From contig JAKPEG010000042.1 of NCBI GenBank assembly GCA_029552065.1, positions 16,313-80,312 on the forward strand: a DNA stretch of 64,000 nt. Direction: 5' to 3'. Positions within the stretch are counted from its first letter, which is position 1, and each line of letters opens with the position of its first letter. The translations under genes were made by a program, and so were the position numbers. The DNA comes from Actinomycetes bacterium (GTDB taxonomy: Bacteria > Actinomycetota > Actinomycetes > Actinomycetales > Dermatophilaceae). This document shows, piece by piece, positions 8,919 to 18,025 of the stretch. Below the pieces are notes generated by a model. It was not told the origin of the DNA, ran no database searches, and saw only the letters and a program-made list of their open reading frames with translations.

Positions 8919-9824
8919 TCAGGGCATCGGCACGGGGCCGACCACGAGCTCGGGATCGCCCTTGCTGCACGCGCGAGACACGACGTAGGCATGTCGGACG
9001 CCGCCGTCGACCTCGATGACGACGAGGACGGGCGCTCCCTCGTAGCTCGCCAGGTCCCCAGCCACGGCGTCGGCGTCGGACAGGCCGAGGGTGGCGGCGC
9101 ATTCGGCGAACCCGGCCCTCGTGCCCACCACGCCCCAGGCAGTGCTCGCACTGTCCGCGACGACCTCCGGCCCCGGGGTGTCCAGGAGCGCCTGGGAGTC
9201 GGTCGCGAGAGTGTCCCGCCGGTAGTCCCGGCCGCTGGCCTCGAGGTGGACCAGCTGGGCGGGATTGGCGGGCAGGACCGCACCCGGGTCCGTGGGGATC
9301 TCGGCCGACGAGGTGTCCGGGTCGGAGTCCAGCGGGGTGGCCGAGGTCGGATCGTTCGCCTTGCCGGCTGTGTCGGACGTGCCGGCGGCGGCCGCGGCGG
9401 CCGGTGCCTCCACACGGTCGGCCGTCCGCCCGGCCATCGACGCCGCCGTGATGGTGTCCGGCCGCTTGACGATGCCGACGCCCAGCGCGAGCGCCGCCAC
9501 CGACGCGGCGGCGGCGAGGCCGAAGACCCACCGGCGGGTCCGGGGCGGTCGCGGCCGAGAGTCGCCGGTGCCGCCACCGGGACGGCTCGTGTGGACGACG
9601 CGCAGTCCGGATGCGTCGAGCAGGTCCGAACCGTCGTCGAATACCAGTTCGCCTTCGTGGACGTGCGCTCCGTCGACGCGCGGGGCGAGGGCTTCGCGGT
9701 GGAGGGCGGCCAGGATGCGCGCCTCGACGTCCTCGGGCAGGGGACCGGGGTCGGGCAGGGCGCCGAGCAGCGCGCGGACGCCGGCGAAGTCGGCGTCCTC
9801 GTCCGGCCGCGGGGCCTGGCTCAT
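8919..9824 (-). CDS. Membrane anti-sigma factor-like protein (RsmA position)
   Basis: 301 residues. The cytoplasmic N-terminus (1-98) begins FAGVRALLGALPDPGPLPEDVEARI, the helical pattern of membrane anti-sigma factors. One TM segment spans ~99-119 (WVFGLAAAASVAALALGVGIV). An Ala/Pro/Thr/Asp linker follows, then an extracytoplasmic C-terminal domain with two cysteines (FAECAATL, SRACSKG). No HxxxCxxC zinc motif is seen. Its place between sigM and trxB matches mycobacterial RsmA (Rv3912), the anti-SigM factor; the function is inferred from position and topology. ATG 9824 has GGAGGGAGA upstream. It lies 196 bases downstream of sigM. Confidence 0.75.
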   Translation of the reverse strand: MSQAPRPDEDADFAGVRALLGALPDPGPLPEDVEARILAALHREALAPRVDGAHVHEGELVFDDGSDLLDASGLRVVHTSRPGGGTGDSRPRPPRTRRWVFGLAAAASVAALALGVGIVKRPDTITAASMAGRTADRVEAPAAAAAAGTSDTAGKANDPTSATPLDSDPDTSSAEIPTDPGAVLPANPAQLVHLEASGRDYRRDTLATDSQALLDTPGPEVVADSASTAWGVVGTRAGFAECAATLGLSDADAVAGDLASYEGAPVLVVIEVDGGVRHAYVVSRACSKGDPELVVGPVPMP

Positions 9825-9968
9825 CGCATCTCCCTCCGGATGGCAACGGCGTTCCCGCTCCCCCTCGGAAGGCCGATCGGCGACCGCGGGCGGGCCACCG
9901 ACACGGATGAGACGTCGGCGACCGGGCTCGGGTTCCCCCGCGCCGTGCCCCGACTCGGTGCCGGGGAC

Positions 9969-9983
9969 GGCATACGGTATGCC
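9969..9983. repeat. GGCATAC-G-GTATGCC inverted repeat
   Basis: Two opposed copies of the window's over-represented word with 7-base arms around a single central G, in the 196-base gap between sigM and the anti-sigma gene. It could be an operator, or just two chance neighbours of an abundant genomic word. Confidence 0.6.
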
Positions 9984-10020
9984 GCCGTGCCCGCCTGCGC
10001 CGGGCGGCGCGCCCGGGTGG

Positions 10021-10560
10021 TCATCGGCGCTCCACCCCGAGGGCCTGCGCGAGCGCCGCACGACCGCGGGCGCACCTCGATTTCACCGTGCCCTCGGGGA
10101 CCTCGAGGATCTCGGCGGCCTCGGCGACCGACCACCCCTCCATGTCGACGAGGACGAGGGCGATCCGCTGACCCTCGGGGAGCCGGTCCAGCGCCTCGTG
10201 CAGGTCGAGGCGCAACTCGGTCTGGGCATGCTCGTCACCCCTGGCGGCCAGCTCGTAGTCGGGCAGCGGCACGGTCGGGCGCATCCGCCGGAGCCGGTCG
10301 AGGCAGGCGTTGACGACGATCCGGTGCAGCCAGGTGGTCACCGCGGACTCCCCGCGAAAGGATCCCGCCCGCCGGTATGCCGCGAGGAAGGCGTCCTGGA
10401 GGCAGTCGGCCGCCAGCTCACGGTCGTGGCAGGTGCGCACGGCGACGGCCCACATCCGATCCTTGTGCCGGCGGAAGATCTCACCGAAGGCGTGGGGGTC
10501 GCCTGCGCAGTGGGCGGCGAGCAGCTCCGCGTCGGCGCGCTCGTCCGAGCTGCCGGTCAT
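10021..10560 (-). CDS. sigM: ECF RNA polymerase sigma factor SigM
   Basis: 179-residue extracytoplasmic-function sigma factor. Region 2 spans ~20-90 (DPHAFGEIFRRHKDRMWAVA, DAFLAAYRRAGSFRGES, TTWLHRIVVNACLDRLRR). Region 4 spans ~120-172 (ALDRLPEGQRIALVLVDMEG, EILEVPEGTVKSRCARGRAAL). The ATG overlaps the stop codon of the upstream pseudokinase gene by four bases, so translation is probably coupled. Neighbours (anti-sigma, trxB, trxA, cwlM) match the mycobacterial sigM locus. It probably responds to envelope or redox stress and is held by the downstream membrane protein. Confidence 0.93.
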   Translation of the reverse strand: MTGSSDERADAELLAAHCAGDPHAFGEIFRRHKDRMWAVAVRTCHDRELAADCLQDAFLAAYRRAGSFRGESAVTTWLHRIVVNACLDRLRRMRPTVPLPDYELAARGDEHAQTELRLDLHEALDRLPEGQRIALVLVDMEGWSVAEAAEILEVPEGTVKSRCARGRAALAQALGVERR

Positions 10561-12518
10561 GCGGCCACCTGGACCTCCGAGATCTGGGCGCGGAAATGGC
10601 CCTCCCCGTCGGGCGCGAGTGTGGTGACGACGATGATGACGAGTTGTCCGGTGAGCGGTCCCTGGGCGGCGTCGAGCACGACCTGGCCGCTCGCACCCGT
10701 GCTCGTACCGAGCACCTGGGCGCCCGCGAGGGAGGCCCGCGAGGCGACGTAGACGGTGACGTCCTGGGCCGCCGGCAGCGTGAGGGTCACCCGGCGGACC
10801 GCAACCGGATTGCCCAGGTCGGCGACGACACCGATGCCGCTCACCTGCAGGCCGCCGAACTTGGCGGAGCTGTACCACTTGGAGCGCCACAGGGTGGCCG
10901 GCTTGCCGTCGAAGGCCCGCGCCGCGGTCGTCGACGCCACCTGGCCGGCCCCCGAGGGCTCGAAGCCGGCCGACCCGACGACGCCGACGGGGGTGAAGCC
11001 GTCGGCGCCTCCGGTGCCTCCGGTGCCCTGGGTGCCCGCCGAAGCGCCGGTGCCGCCGGTGCTGCCCGTGCTGCCCGTGGACGAGCCCGCGGTTGGGCTG
11101 CCGGTCGCGCTCGGCCGGGGCGTGGCGGGGCTGTTGCCGCCGCCACCGCCGAAGCCGAGCTTGGGCAGGCCCCACACGCCGAGGATGGCGATGAGGACGA
11201 GCAGACCGGCGACGAAGGCGAGGGCGATCTTCGACTCGTCGCGGGTGGGCTCCTCGCCGAGGTCTTCGGGCAGCAACGGGGCGGGGGCTCCCAAGCCCTC
11301 CTCGGTCTCCTCGAGGACGTCCGACAGATGGGTGTCGAGCGGTTCGGGTTCCAGCGGCGTGTGCTCGTAGGCACGGCGCTCGGCGCGCTCGGCGCTGCGC
11401 TCCGTGAGGCGGTCGGCTGCGCCTCGGGCGAAAGCTCCCACCCGACCGGCGGCGGCCGCGGCCGCGCTGCCGGCGCCGCTCAGGGCCTCGCCCACGCCGC
11501 GCACGAGGGCGGCGGGTGCGCTCGGCGCTGCGGCGTCGTCCGCACCCCCCGCGGCCTCCTCCGACGGCCCAGGCGGGCCAGTCGTCCCGGTCGTGCCAGT
11601 CGTCCCGGTCGGGGTCGCGCTCCCCACGGGTCCGGCGCCGCTCCTCGCGGCCGCCCCCGTGCTCGCCGGCTTCGTCGTTGGTCGTGGAGGCATCGGATAG
11701 GGGACGGTGGGCTCCCCCGCGGTATGCCGTGTGGGCACCACGCTGTCGCCCGGCTCGGTCACCGGCACGGCCGACCAGGGCCGCAGGGCGGCGGCGAACA
11801 GGGCGGGCGTCGCCGGCCCCTTGCCCTCGTTGAGGGTGACGGTGGTGAGCCGGTCGAGGTCCGCGGTCACTCCGGCCGCGAGCTCCCCCGGGGCCGCGAC
11901 CCCGGCGCCGAGGCGAGGCGCGGCCTCCAGCCCCGCGTCGGGCCCGGGCAGCGGCCACCGGCCGGTGAGCCCGGCATAGAGGACCCCCGCGAGCGCGGCG
12001 ACGTCGGCGTGCGAGGCCAGCTCGACGGGCAGGTCCTCCTCGCCGACGAGAGCGGCCTGGGTGGCCAGGCCGCGGACCTTCACCGCGCCGTCGGGCAGGA
12101 CGAGGATGTCGCGCGGGGTGAGCTGGCCGTGGTGCAGGCCCCGGGTGGCGGCCGCGGCGAGCGCGGTGGCGGACTCGCCGGCGATCCGGCGGGCCTCCTC
12201 GGCGGGGAGACCACCTGCCTCGACGAGGGCGCGCACGCTGTGCGACCCGGTGAGCGGCTCCTCGACGACGAACGAGGTGTCGGGGCCCGCGCCGACGTCG
12301 AGCACGCGCACGAGCCGGGAGTCCTCGATCCCGGCGGCGCGTCGAGCGGCGTCGAGCGCGGCGGCCGCGGTGGGCGCGTCGAGCGGGAAGCAGAGCAGGA
12401 CGACGTCGCGTTCGAGCGTGGCGTCGCGGGCGGTCCACCGCTCCCAGCGCGGGTGCTGCTGGACCCGCCCGACGACGGTGTAGCGCGCGGCCAACACGGA
12501 TCCGGGACCGACGGGCAT
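10557..12518 (-). CDS. Membrane pseudokinase with extracellular carbohydrate-binding-like domain
   Basis: 653 residues. Residues ~1-290 have a Ser/Thr-kinase-like fold (GSVLAARYTVVGRV, LHHGQLTPRDILV) but lack the catalytic HRD aspartate (HGQ), and the DFG motif reads VRG, so it should be a pseudokinase. A long low-complexity linker, one TM (~431-452, LAFVAGLLVLIAILGVWGL), a Gly/Thr/Ser tract and a C-terminal beta-sandwich resembling F5/8-type or CBM domains follow. In M. tuberculosis this architecture is fused to MurJ/MviN (Rv3910) and, when phosphorylated, binds FhaA. Here it stands alone with no murJ beside it. The start ATG 12518 has GGAGGGAGGA upstream. It overlaps sigM by ATGA. Confidence 0.85.
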   Translation of the reverse strand: MPVGPGSVLAARYTVVGRVQQHPRWERWTARDATLERDVVLLCFPLDAPTAAAALDAARRAAGIEDSRLVRVLDVGAGPDTSFVVEEPLTGSHSVRALVEAGGLPAEEARRIAGESATALAAAATRGLHHGQLTPRDILVLPDGAVKVRGLATQAALVGEEDLPVELASHADVAALAGVLYAGLTGRWPLPGPDAGLEAAPRLGAGVAAPGELAAGVTADLDRLTTVTLNEGKGPATPALFAAALRPWSAVPVTEPGDSVVPTRHTAGEPTVPYPMPPRPTTKPASTGAAARSGAGPVGSATPTGTTGTTGTTGPPGPSEEAAGGADDAAAPSAPAALVRGVGEALSGAGSAAAAAAGRVGAFARGAADRLTERSAERAERRAYEHTPLEPEPLDTHLSDVLEETEEGLGAPAPLLPEDLGEEPTRDESKIALAFVAGLLVLIAILGVWGLPKLGFGGGGGNSPATPRPSATGSPTAGSSTGSTGSTGGTGASAGTQGTGGTGGADGFTPVGVVGSAGFEPSGAGQVASTTAARAFDGKPATLWRSKWYSSAKFGGLQVSGIGVVADLGNPVAVRRVTLTLPAAQDVTVYVASRASLAGAQVLGTSTGASGQVVLDAAQGPLTGQLVIIVVTTLAPDGEGHFRAQISEVQVAA

Positions 12519-12626
12519 GCCGTCCTCCCTCCTGTCGGTCGTCGCGGCCATCCTAGGCCGGGGCCTGGGGCCCATCGGCCCCTCGCGACGTCGCGTGTCG
12601 GCGATCGCCGGGCCGGGGCGCCTCGG

Positions 12627-14867
12627 TCAGGGGGTGTCGATCGGGTCCTCGAGCTGCACCTCGGGGGTCGGCAGCACCGGGTCGAGTTCCACCCCGAGGG
12701 CGCGGGTGCGAGGTCGGCGCAGCGCGCGGACGATCCCCACGAGGAGCACGACGCCGGTGAGCCCGCCGAGCGCGACGTAGAGCCACGCGCCCGGAGGCGC
12801 GGCCCGGACGCTCAACTCCTGCGGCGCACCCACCGGCAACCCGAGGGGTGTGGTGAGCCAGGCGGTCACGGGGACCAGGCCCTGGGCGGCGGCGGCCATC
12901 CGAACGGCGACGATGGCACGGCTGTGCGCCCCCACGGAGACCGGGGCCGGCGGCTCGATAACCCGCAGTCGCCCGTTGCCGGGGACGAGCACGACGCGGA
13001 CCCCGGTGACCGGTTCGTCGAGGTCGTTGACGACGGTCACCTGCAGCAGCCCCTCGTCCGCGAGGAAGTTCGTCGTCTGCGGAGCGATCGACAGGGTTCC
13101 CACGAGCGCGTCGGTCGTCTCGGCGAGCAGGTCGAGGACGGACTGTCGGGCGGGGGTGTCCCGCCACCGCAGTCCACAGGCCAACTCGGCCTGGCTGCTC
13201 CAGGTGCCCAGCCGCGTGCTCGTCGCGGGCAGCACCTCGGCGAAGGTGTCGACGAGTTCGCGGCCACGGCCCACGGTGGCCAGCGGTTCCCGTGCCCGGC
13301 TCGGTGCGTGGCTGGTCCCCGCCGGGGTGGTCACGTTCTCGGCGCCGGTCAGGCCGTCGGTCCCCCCACCCGTCCGGGCCGACAGCAGGGAGCTCATCGG
13401 GACGACCTGCAGCCAGGGCAACTGGCTCGCCTGACCGAGGAAGCGGGCGAGCGACTCGGGTGCCGGGTCGAAGCCGGCGGGGGCGACCGCGAGGAAGGAC
13501 CGGGCGATCGACGGGCGCTCGGCGTAGAGCGCGGCGGTCTGGGCGACGAACTCCTGGGTCGTGAGCGGCCCGGACTCGGGTCGGCCGGCTGCGGCGAACA
13601 GTGCGTCGAGGCGGTCGTCGTGGCGCAGCACGGGGGTGCCGGCGCTCGTCGTGGCCGGTGCGGGGGAGGTGAGCCGCCCGGCTCCGGCGTCGCTGCCGGC
13701 GAGCAGGATCGAGGGGAGGTCCGAGCCGTATGCCGCCCGCAGCGCACGTTCCTCCTCGGCGGTGAGGGGGCCGTCCGCCGGCCAGGCCAGGCGTCCGGCG
13801 ACTGGTATGCCGTGCGCGGACAGTCCGTCGGCGACCACCAGGTCCCGGGTGAGGCCGGCGACGGCCCGGGCGACGTCCGGCGGCGTGGCCTCGCCGCCCG
13901 CGGCGAGGGAGAGCAGCCCCGACAGGTCGGCGTCGCCGCGGGGCAGGGCGAGGATCGGATGGCTGGCGGCGGCGGCGGTCAGGGTCTGCGCGAGCGCCTC
14001 GCGTGCGGCGGCCAGGGTCGTCGGTTCTCCGGTCGACCCGGTGACGGGGCCGGTGGCGGTCGGCCCGGTCGCCGTCGCGGGCGCAGCGGTGGCCGAGACG
14101 AGGGCGGGGTCGACGGCATACCCGACGGTGGCGTTGGCGGTCGCACCCAGCAGCCGGGCCAGTCGCGAGGTGGGGCCGAGCTGGGTCAACCAGGCGGCGG
14201 TGCGGGTGTCGGTGCCCGCGGCAAGGGCCGCGTCAGGGTCGACCGTGAGCGGCACGAGCAGGCCCAGGGAGAGCCGTGGTGAGTCGACCGACCGTGCCCA
14301 TCCGACGAAGGTCCGCACCCAGCCGAGTCGCGCGTCGCCGGCGCCGAGCACCTCGACGGCGATCGGGACGGCGCCCACCGCGGCGCTCACCCGCAGGCTC
14401 TCGGGGGTCAGGGTGATCCGGAAGGGGACGGGCGTATCGGGGCCGGCGGGCGCGTCGGGGGTCGTCGGCGCCGCCGAACCGATCGCCGTCCGGCCGAGCT
14501 CGGTGCCGGTGGGAGTGGTGGTCGCGGTCGCCCACGCGTCGACCTCACTGCGGCTGGCGAGCGAGGTGCGAGCGCGCAGGACCCGAACGGCGCGCGGCGC
14601 GGCCGCGCCACCGGTCGCGCGGACGGTGCCGGCGATGGTCACCGGGACTTCGGGCCCGGCGACCGCCGGGGTCACCTCGGTGAGGACGAGGTCGACCCCC
14701 GTCGTGGTCGCCTGCGGGTGGGCCGCCGGCGCCGCAGCGGGGTCGGCAGTGGCCTCGCCGACCGCGGTGACCAGGGGGAGCAGGGCGACCACGAGGGCGA
14801 GCCCGACCCGGGTGAGGGCCCGGGAACGCCGGGGGACGGGCGTGGACCCGCCGCCACCGGCGCTCAC
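12627..14867 (-). CDS. DUF6049-type secreted/membrane protein
   Basis: 746 residues with an N-terminal signal-like helix (RVGLALVVALLPLVTAVGEATA), a large extracytoplasmic region, and one C-terminal TM (AWLYVALGGLTGVVLLVGIV) followed by a basic RRPRTRAL stop-transfer and a short cytoplasmic tail. The family sits in this position in actinobacteria (Rv3909 in M. tuberculosis), usually next to murJ; its function is unknown but context suggests envelope assembly. The start GTG 14867 overlaps the Nudix gene stop (GTGA), giving likely translational coupling. The extracytoplasmic part is Ala/Thr/Pro-rich. Confidence 0.85.
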   Translation of the reverse strand: MSAGGGGSTPVPRRSRALTRVGLALVVALLPLVTAVGEATADPAAAPAAHPQATTTGVDLVLTEVTPAVAGPEVPVTIAGTVRATGGAAAPRAVRVLRARTSLASRSEVDAWATATTTPTGTELGRTAIGSAAPTTPDAPAGPDTPVPFRITLTPESLRVSAAVGAVPIAVEVLGAGDARLGWVRTFVGWARSVDSPRLSLGLLVPLTVDPDAALAAGTDTRTAAWLTQLGPTSRLARLLGATANATVGYAVDPALVSATAAPATATGPTATGPVTGSTGEPTTLAAAREALAQTLTAAAASHPILALPRGDADLSGLLSLAAGGEATPPDVARAVAGLTRDLVVADGLSAHGIPVAGRLAWPADGPLTAEEERALRAAYGSDLPSILLAGSDAGAGRLTSPAPATTSAGTPVLRHDDRLDALFAAAGRPESGPLTTQEFVAQTAALYAERPSIARSFLAVAPAGFDPAPESLARFLGQASQLPWLQVVPMSSLLSARTGGGTDGLTGAENVTTPAGTSHAPSRAREPLATVGRGRELVDTFAEVLPATSTRLGTWSSQAELACGLRWRDTPARQSVLDLLAETTDALVGTLSIAPQTTNFLADEGLLQVTVVNDLDEPVTGVRVVLVPGNGRLRVIEPPAPVSVGAHSRAIVAVRMAAAAQGLVPVTAWLTTPLGLPVGAPQELSVRAAPPGAWLYVALGGLTGVVLLVGIVRALRRPRTRALGVELDPVLPTPEVQLEDPIDTP

Positions 14868-15352
14868 GCGCTGCCTGCGAGTCGCTCCCAGGCCACCTTG
14901 GCGATCCGCCGCTCGTTGGGGAAGGTCAGGTGGTGGTGCACCTCGTCGAGCCGGAACCAGGCGACGTCGACGGCCTCCTGGTCGGGGTCGTTCTCGACGG
15001 TGAGCTCGCCGCCGGTCGCCTCGAGCAGGTAGTGGTGGACGAATTTGTGCACGCGCTTGTCGCCGGTCGCGAACCAGTAGTCGATCGTGCCGAGCTCGGC
15101 GAGCACTCGACCGGTGATGCCGGTCTCCTCCGCGACCTCGCGTGCGGCGGTCTCGGGCAGCGACTCGCCCGGCTCGATGTGCCCCTTGGGCAGACACCAT
15201 TCGAGCCGTCCGGCCCGGTTGCGCCGGGCGATGACCGCGATCCGCGCCGAGCCCTCGTGGACGTCGACGACGATCCCGCCCGCCGAGCGCTCCTCGACCC
15301 AGGGCAGCCGGCGGGGCGGCGGCTCGGGGAGGGGGACGGCGGCATTGCTCAC
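14864..15352 (-). CDS. Nudix hydrolase (MutT4-like)
   Basis: 162-residue Nudix pyrophosphohydrolase. The Nudix box spans residues 57-79 with all key residues (GHIEPGE..., REVAEETGI). It corresponds by position to mycobacterial MutT4 (Rv3908). A Nudix fold can act on oxidised nucleotides, NDP-sugars or other nucleoside diphosphates; the substrate is not predictable from this sequence. The start is GTG 15352 with no clear ribosome-binding site, so a leaderless message is possible. The gene is divergent from the CCA transferase and heads the Nudix-DUF6049-pseudokinase-sigM run. Confidence 0.93.
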   Translation of the reverse strand: MSNAAVPLPEPPPRRLPWVEERSAGGIVVDVHEGSARIAVIARRNRAGRLEWCLPKGHIEPGESLPETAAREVAEETGITGRVLAELGTIDYWFATGDKRVHKFVHHYLLEATGGELTVENDPDQEAVDVAWFRLDEVHHHLTFPNERRIAKVAWERLAGSA

Positions 15353-15543
15353 CCACTCACTCTAAGACTCGCCGCGGGGACGGTATGCCGTGCCGCACCG
15401 AGCGCGGGTCGCCCCGTGCCGCGGGGCGGTGGGCCCGGCGGTCCCGGGTGATCCCGGGCGATCCCGGGTGATCCTGGGCGGCCGCACGGCATACGAGTGG
15501 GCTTCGAGTGGGCCGCTGGGCCTTCTCGGTAGGCTTCCCCCTC
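15353..15543. promoter_or_regulatory. Divergent promoter region, Nudix/CCA transferase
   Basis: 191 bases between two divergent genes, so it must carry promoters for both. It contains two copies of the GTATGCC/GGCATAC word (near 15383 and 15489) and near-repeats of GATCCCGGG (about 15449-15480). No -10 box could be assigned with confidence. Confidence 0.5.
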
Positions 15544-16998
15544 GTGCCGAGCACCTCCGAGGGCCCGTCGCCCGGTTTCGCGCCCGAGACCGGGCCGCTG
15601 CTGCGCGCCGCGGTGGCGGCCCTCGCCCCGCAACTCGACCTGCTCACCGAGCTCGGCCGGCGGTTCGAGTCGGCCGGGCACGAGCTCGCGCTCGTCGGGG
15701 GTCCGGTGCGCGACGCCTTCCTCGGGCGGACCTCGCCGGATCTCGATTTCACCACGGACGCGACGCCCGAGCAGGTGCTCGGCCTGCTGTCGTCGTGGGC
15801 CGATGCCCACTGGGACATCGGTCGGGCCTTCGGCACGATCGGGTTGCGCAAGGGCCCCGCCGTCATCGAGATCACCACCTACCGCGCCGACGCCTACGAC
15901 CGGGAGACCCGCAAACCGCAGGTCGCCTTCGGCAGGTCGCTCGACGAGGACCTCGTCAGGCGCGACTTCACCGTCAACGCGATGGCGTTGCGCCTGCCGT
16001 CGCTCGAGTTCGTCGACCGGCACGACGGGCTTGTCGACCTCGCCGCGCGCCGCCTGCGCACCCCCGCGACTCCCGAGGAGTCCTTCGCCGACGACCCCCT
16101 GCGGATGATGCGGGCCGCCCGGTTCTCCGCGCAGCTCGGCTTCACCGTCGACGGGGACGTGGCGGCGGCGATGACGGCGCGCGCCGACACCCTCGCGATC
16201 GTCTCGGCCGAGCGGATCCGTGAGGAGTTCACCAAGCTCCTCCTGTCGGTCACGCCCCGGGCCGGGCTCACCCTGCTGGTCGACACCGGACTCGCCGAGG
16301 TTTTCCTCCCCGAGCTGCCGGCCCTGCGGTTGGAGGTCGACGAACACCACCGCCACAAGGACGTCTACGAACACTCGCTCACCGTGCTCGAGCAGGCGAT
16401 CGCGCTGGAGACCGACGGTCCCGATCTGATCCTGCGGCTGGCAGCGCTCCTGCACGACGTGGGCAAGCCGGCCACCCGCCGGTTCGAGGCGGGTGGGGGG
16501 GTGTCCTTCCACCACCACGAGCTCGTCGGCGCACGCATGGTGACCAAGCGGCTCAAGGCCATGCGCTACGACAAGGAGACGGTGCGCGAGGTCGCCCGGC
16601 TCGTCGAGTTGCACCTGCGCTTCCACGGTTACGGCGACGGGCAGTGGACCGACTCGGCAGTCCGTCGTTATGTCACCGATGCCGGCCCGTTGCTGCTGCG
16701 CCTGCACGCGCTCACCAGGTCGGACTGCACGACCCGCAATCCGCGCAAAGCCGCGCGACTGGCCCGCACCTATGACGAGCTCGAGGACCGGATCGAGCGG
16801 CTCGCCGCCGAGGAGGAGCTGGCCGCGGTCCGTCCCGAGCTCGACGGGAACGAGATCGGCGAAATCCTCGGCATCCCTCCTGGCCCGGTGATCGGCGAGG
16901 CCTACCGCTTCCTGCTGGGGCTGCGACTGGACGAGGGCCCGATCGGTCGCGAAGCCGCGACCGCCCGGCTGCGCACCTGGTGGCAGACGCGGCGATAG
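15544..16998 (+). CDS. cca: CCA tRNA nucleotidyltransferase
   Basis: 484-residue class II CCA-adding enzyme that builds or repairs the tRNA 3' CCA end. It has the nucleotidyltransferase signature LALVGGPVRDAFLGR, metal ligands D66 and D68 (SPDLDFTT), the motif RRDFTVNAMAL, and the primer-binding region PLRMMRAARFSAQLG. The C-terminal HD domain shows HHRHKDVYEHSL and LLHDVGKP. GTG 15544 was preferred; GTG 15508 in frame would add 12 residues, and neither has a strong ribosome-binding site. It corresponds to Rv3907c (pcnA) at the end of the conserved oriC-side block. The next gene begins module A. Confidence 0.93.
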   Translation: MPSTSEGPSPGFAPETGPLLRAAVAALAPQLDLLTELGRRFESAGHELALVGGPVRDAFLGRTSPDLDFTTDATPEQVLGLLSSWADAHWDIGRAFGTIGLRKGPAVIEITTYRADAYDRETRKPQVAFGRSLDEDLVRRDFTVNAMALRLPSLEFVDRHDGLVDLAARRLRTPATPEESFADDPLRMMRAARFSAQLGFTVDGDVAAAMTARADTLAIVSAERIREEFTKLLLSVTPRAGLTLLVDTGLAEVFLPELPALRLEVDEHHRHKDVYEHSLTVLEQAIALETDGPDLILRLAALLHDVGKPATRRFEAGGGVSFHHHELVGARMVTKRLKAMRYDKETVREVARLVELHLRFHGYGDGQWTDSAVRRYVTDAGPLLLRLHALTRSDCTTRNPRKAARLARTYDELEDRIERLAAEEELAAVRPELDGNEIGEILGIPPGPVIGEAYRFLLGLRLDEGPIGREAATARLRTWWQTRR

Positions 16999-17155
16999 GG
17001 GTCGGGAACCTCCGGGCCCTTCTCCGGGGTACCTCACGTTCGGTTGATGTCCCCATTTCAGGTGACATCGCTGTGGGCGACTCCCGCTCGGGTGGAGCCC
17101 GTCCCTAGCATGCACGGGGGGGCCTGCGCCGATGACCCCTGACGAAGGGACGGCC

Positions 17156-18013
17156 ATGTCGGAGGATCCACGCACCTGCGTGACCTGCGGACTGCCCCAA
17201 GAACCGCGGGCCCAGGTGTGCCCTCGCTGTGGGCAGTCGCTGGCGGGGAGGTCTGGCCAGGGACCGGGGATGGGCCTTTCGCCGGCCTGGGAGCCGACTG
17301 CGAACCAGACAGTCCGGCGGGCGACTCTGCCCCACGGGTCGCCACCCGTCGTCGTCCCGGAGGAAGGCAGCCCGGCTGTCACTTCGGCCGCATCCTCCGG
17401 TGCGCGCATCGCCACCGAGTCCTTCACCACCGAGTCCCCGACCACCGAGTCCCCGAACCTCTCGACCGGGGGCCGACCACGGACGACGCCGGAGGGAGAG
17501 GCGATCCCGTTGGGGCATCCAGTTGACCTCGGCACGCGATTCGGCGCGTCACTGCTCGACGGCGTGGTCATGACCGCAGTGTTCTTCGCCGTCTACCTCG
17601 TTCTCGGCGCCCTCATGCTCGTGGCCGGGATGGTCAACAGCTCGGTCGTCAGCGCGATCGTGAGCCTCCTCGGCGCCCTCCTCTACATCGCCCTCGTCGT
17701 GGGCCTCGTTGCCTATCCCGTTCTCTCCATCGGTCGCCTCGGGCAGACCATCGGCAAACGCACGCTCGGCGTGCACGTCGTCGATCTGCGCACCGGCGAA
17801 CCCATCGGGGCGGGAAGGTCGTTCGCCCGGTATCTGTGCCTCGGGCTCATGGGCGCGCCCTGCTATCTCGGCTACCTCACGATCCTTCTCGACAAGTCCG
17901 GCTGGCATCGCGGGTGGCACGACACGATGGTTTCGTCCGTCGTCGTGCGCACCGAGCCTGTTCCCTTCGGCCGGTCCCTGCGGGACGTGCTGCGCGCCAT
18001 GACGCGGCGCTGA
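17156..18013 (+). CDS. Zinc-ribbon RDD-family membrane protein
   Basis: 285 residues. The N-terminal zinc ribbon (CVTCGLPQEPRAQVCPRCGQ) is followed by a Thr/Ser/Pro linker with TTESP repeats, then an RDD domain (~125-270) with three or so TM helices (GVVMTAVFFAVYLVLGALML, SAIVSLLGALLYIALVVGLVA), the sequence GQTIGKRTLGVHVVDLRTG, and FARYLCLGLMG. RDD proteins are poorly understood membrane proteins, sometimes linked to transport or stress. ATG 17156 was chosen because GAAGGGA lies 7 bases upstream; ATG 17132 is an alternative. It heads module A, 12 bases before the phosphatase gene. Confidence 0.82.
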   Translation: MSEDPRTCVTCGLPQEPRAQVCPRCGQSLAGRSGQGPGMGLSPAWEPTANQTVRRATLPHGSPPVVVPEEGSPAVTSAASSGARIATESFTTESPTTESPNLSTGGRPRTTPEGEAIPLGHPVDLGTRFGASLLDGVVMTAVFFAVYLVLGALMLVAGMVNSSVVSAIVSLLGALLYIALVVGLVAYPVLSIGRLGQTIGKRTLGVHVVDLRTGEPIGAGRSFARYLCLGLMGAPCYLGYLTILLDKSGWHRGWHDTMVSSVVVRTEPVPFGRSLRDVLRAMTRR

Positions 18014-18025
18014 TCCGGGCTTTTC

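Noticed and set aside
9969..9983. The GGCATAC-G-GTATGCC palindrome as a proven SigM-locus operator
   Set aside because: The half-site is abundant across the window, so a chance pairing is as likely; kept only as a repeat.
10377..14282. A 1301-codon open frame on the plus strand opposite the pseudokinase and DUF6049 genes
   Set aside because: Low-complexity Arg/Gly/Ala translation, no domains; it mirrors two well-supported minus-strand genes and is a by-product of high GC.
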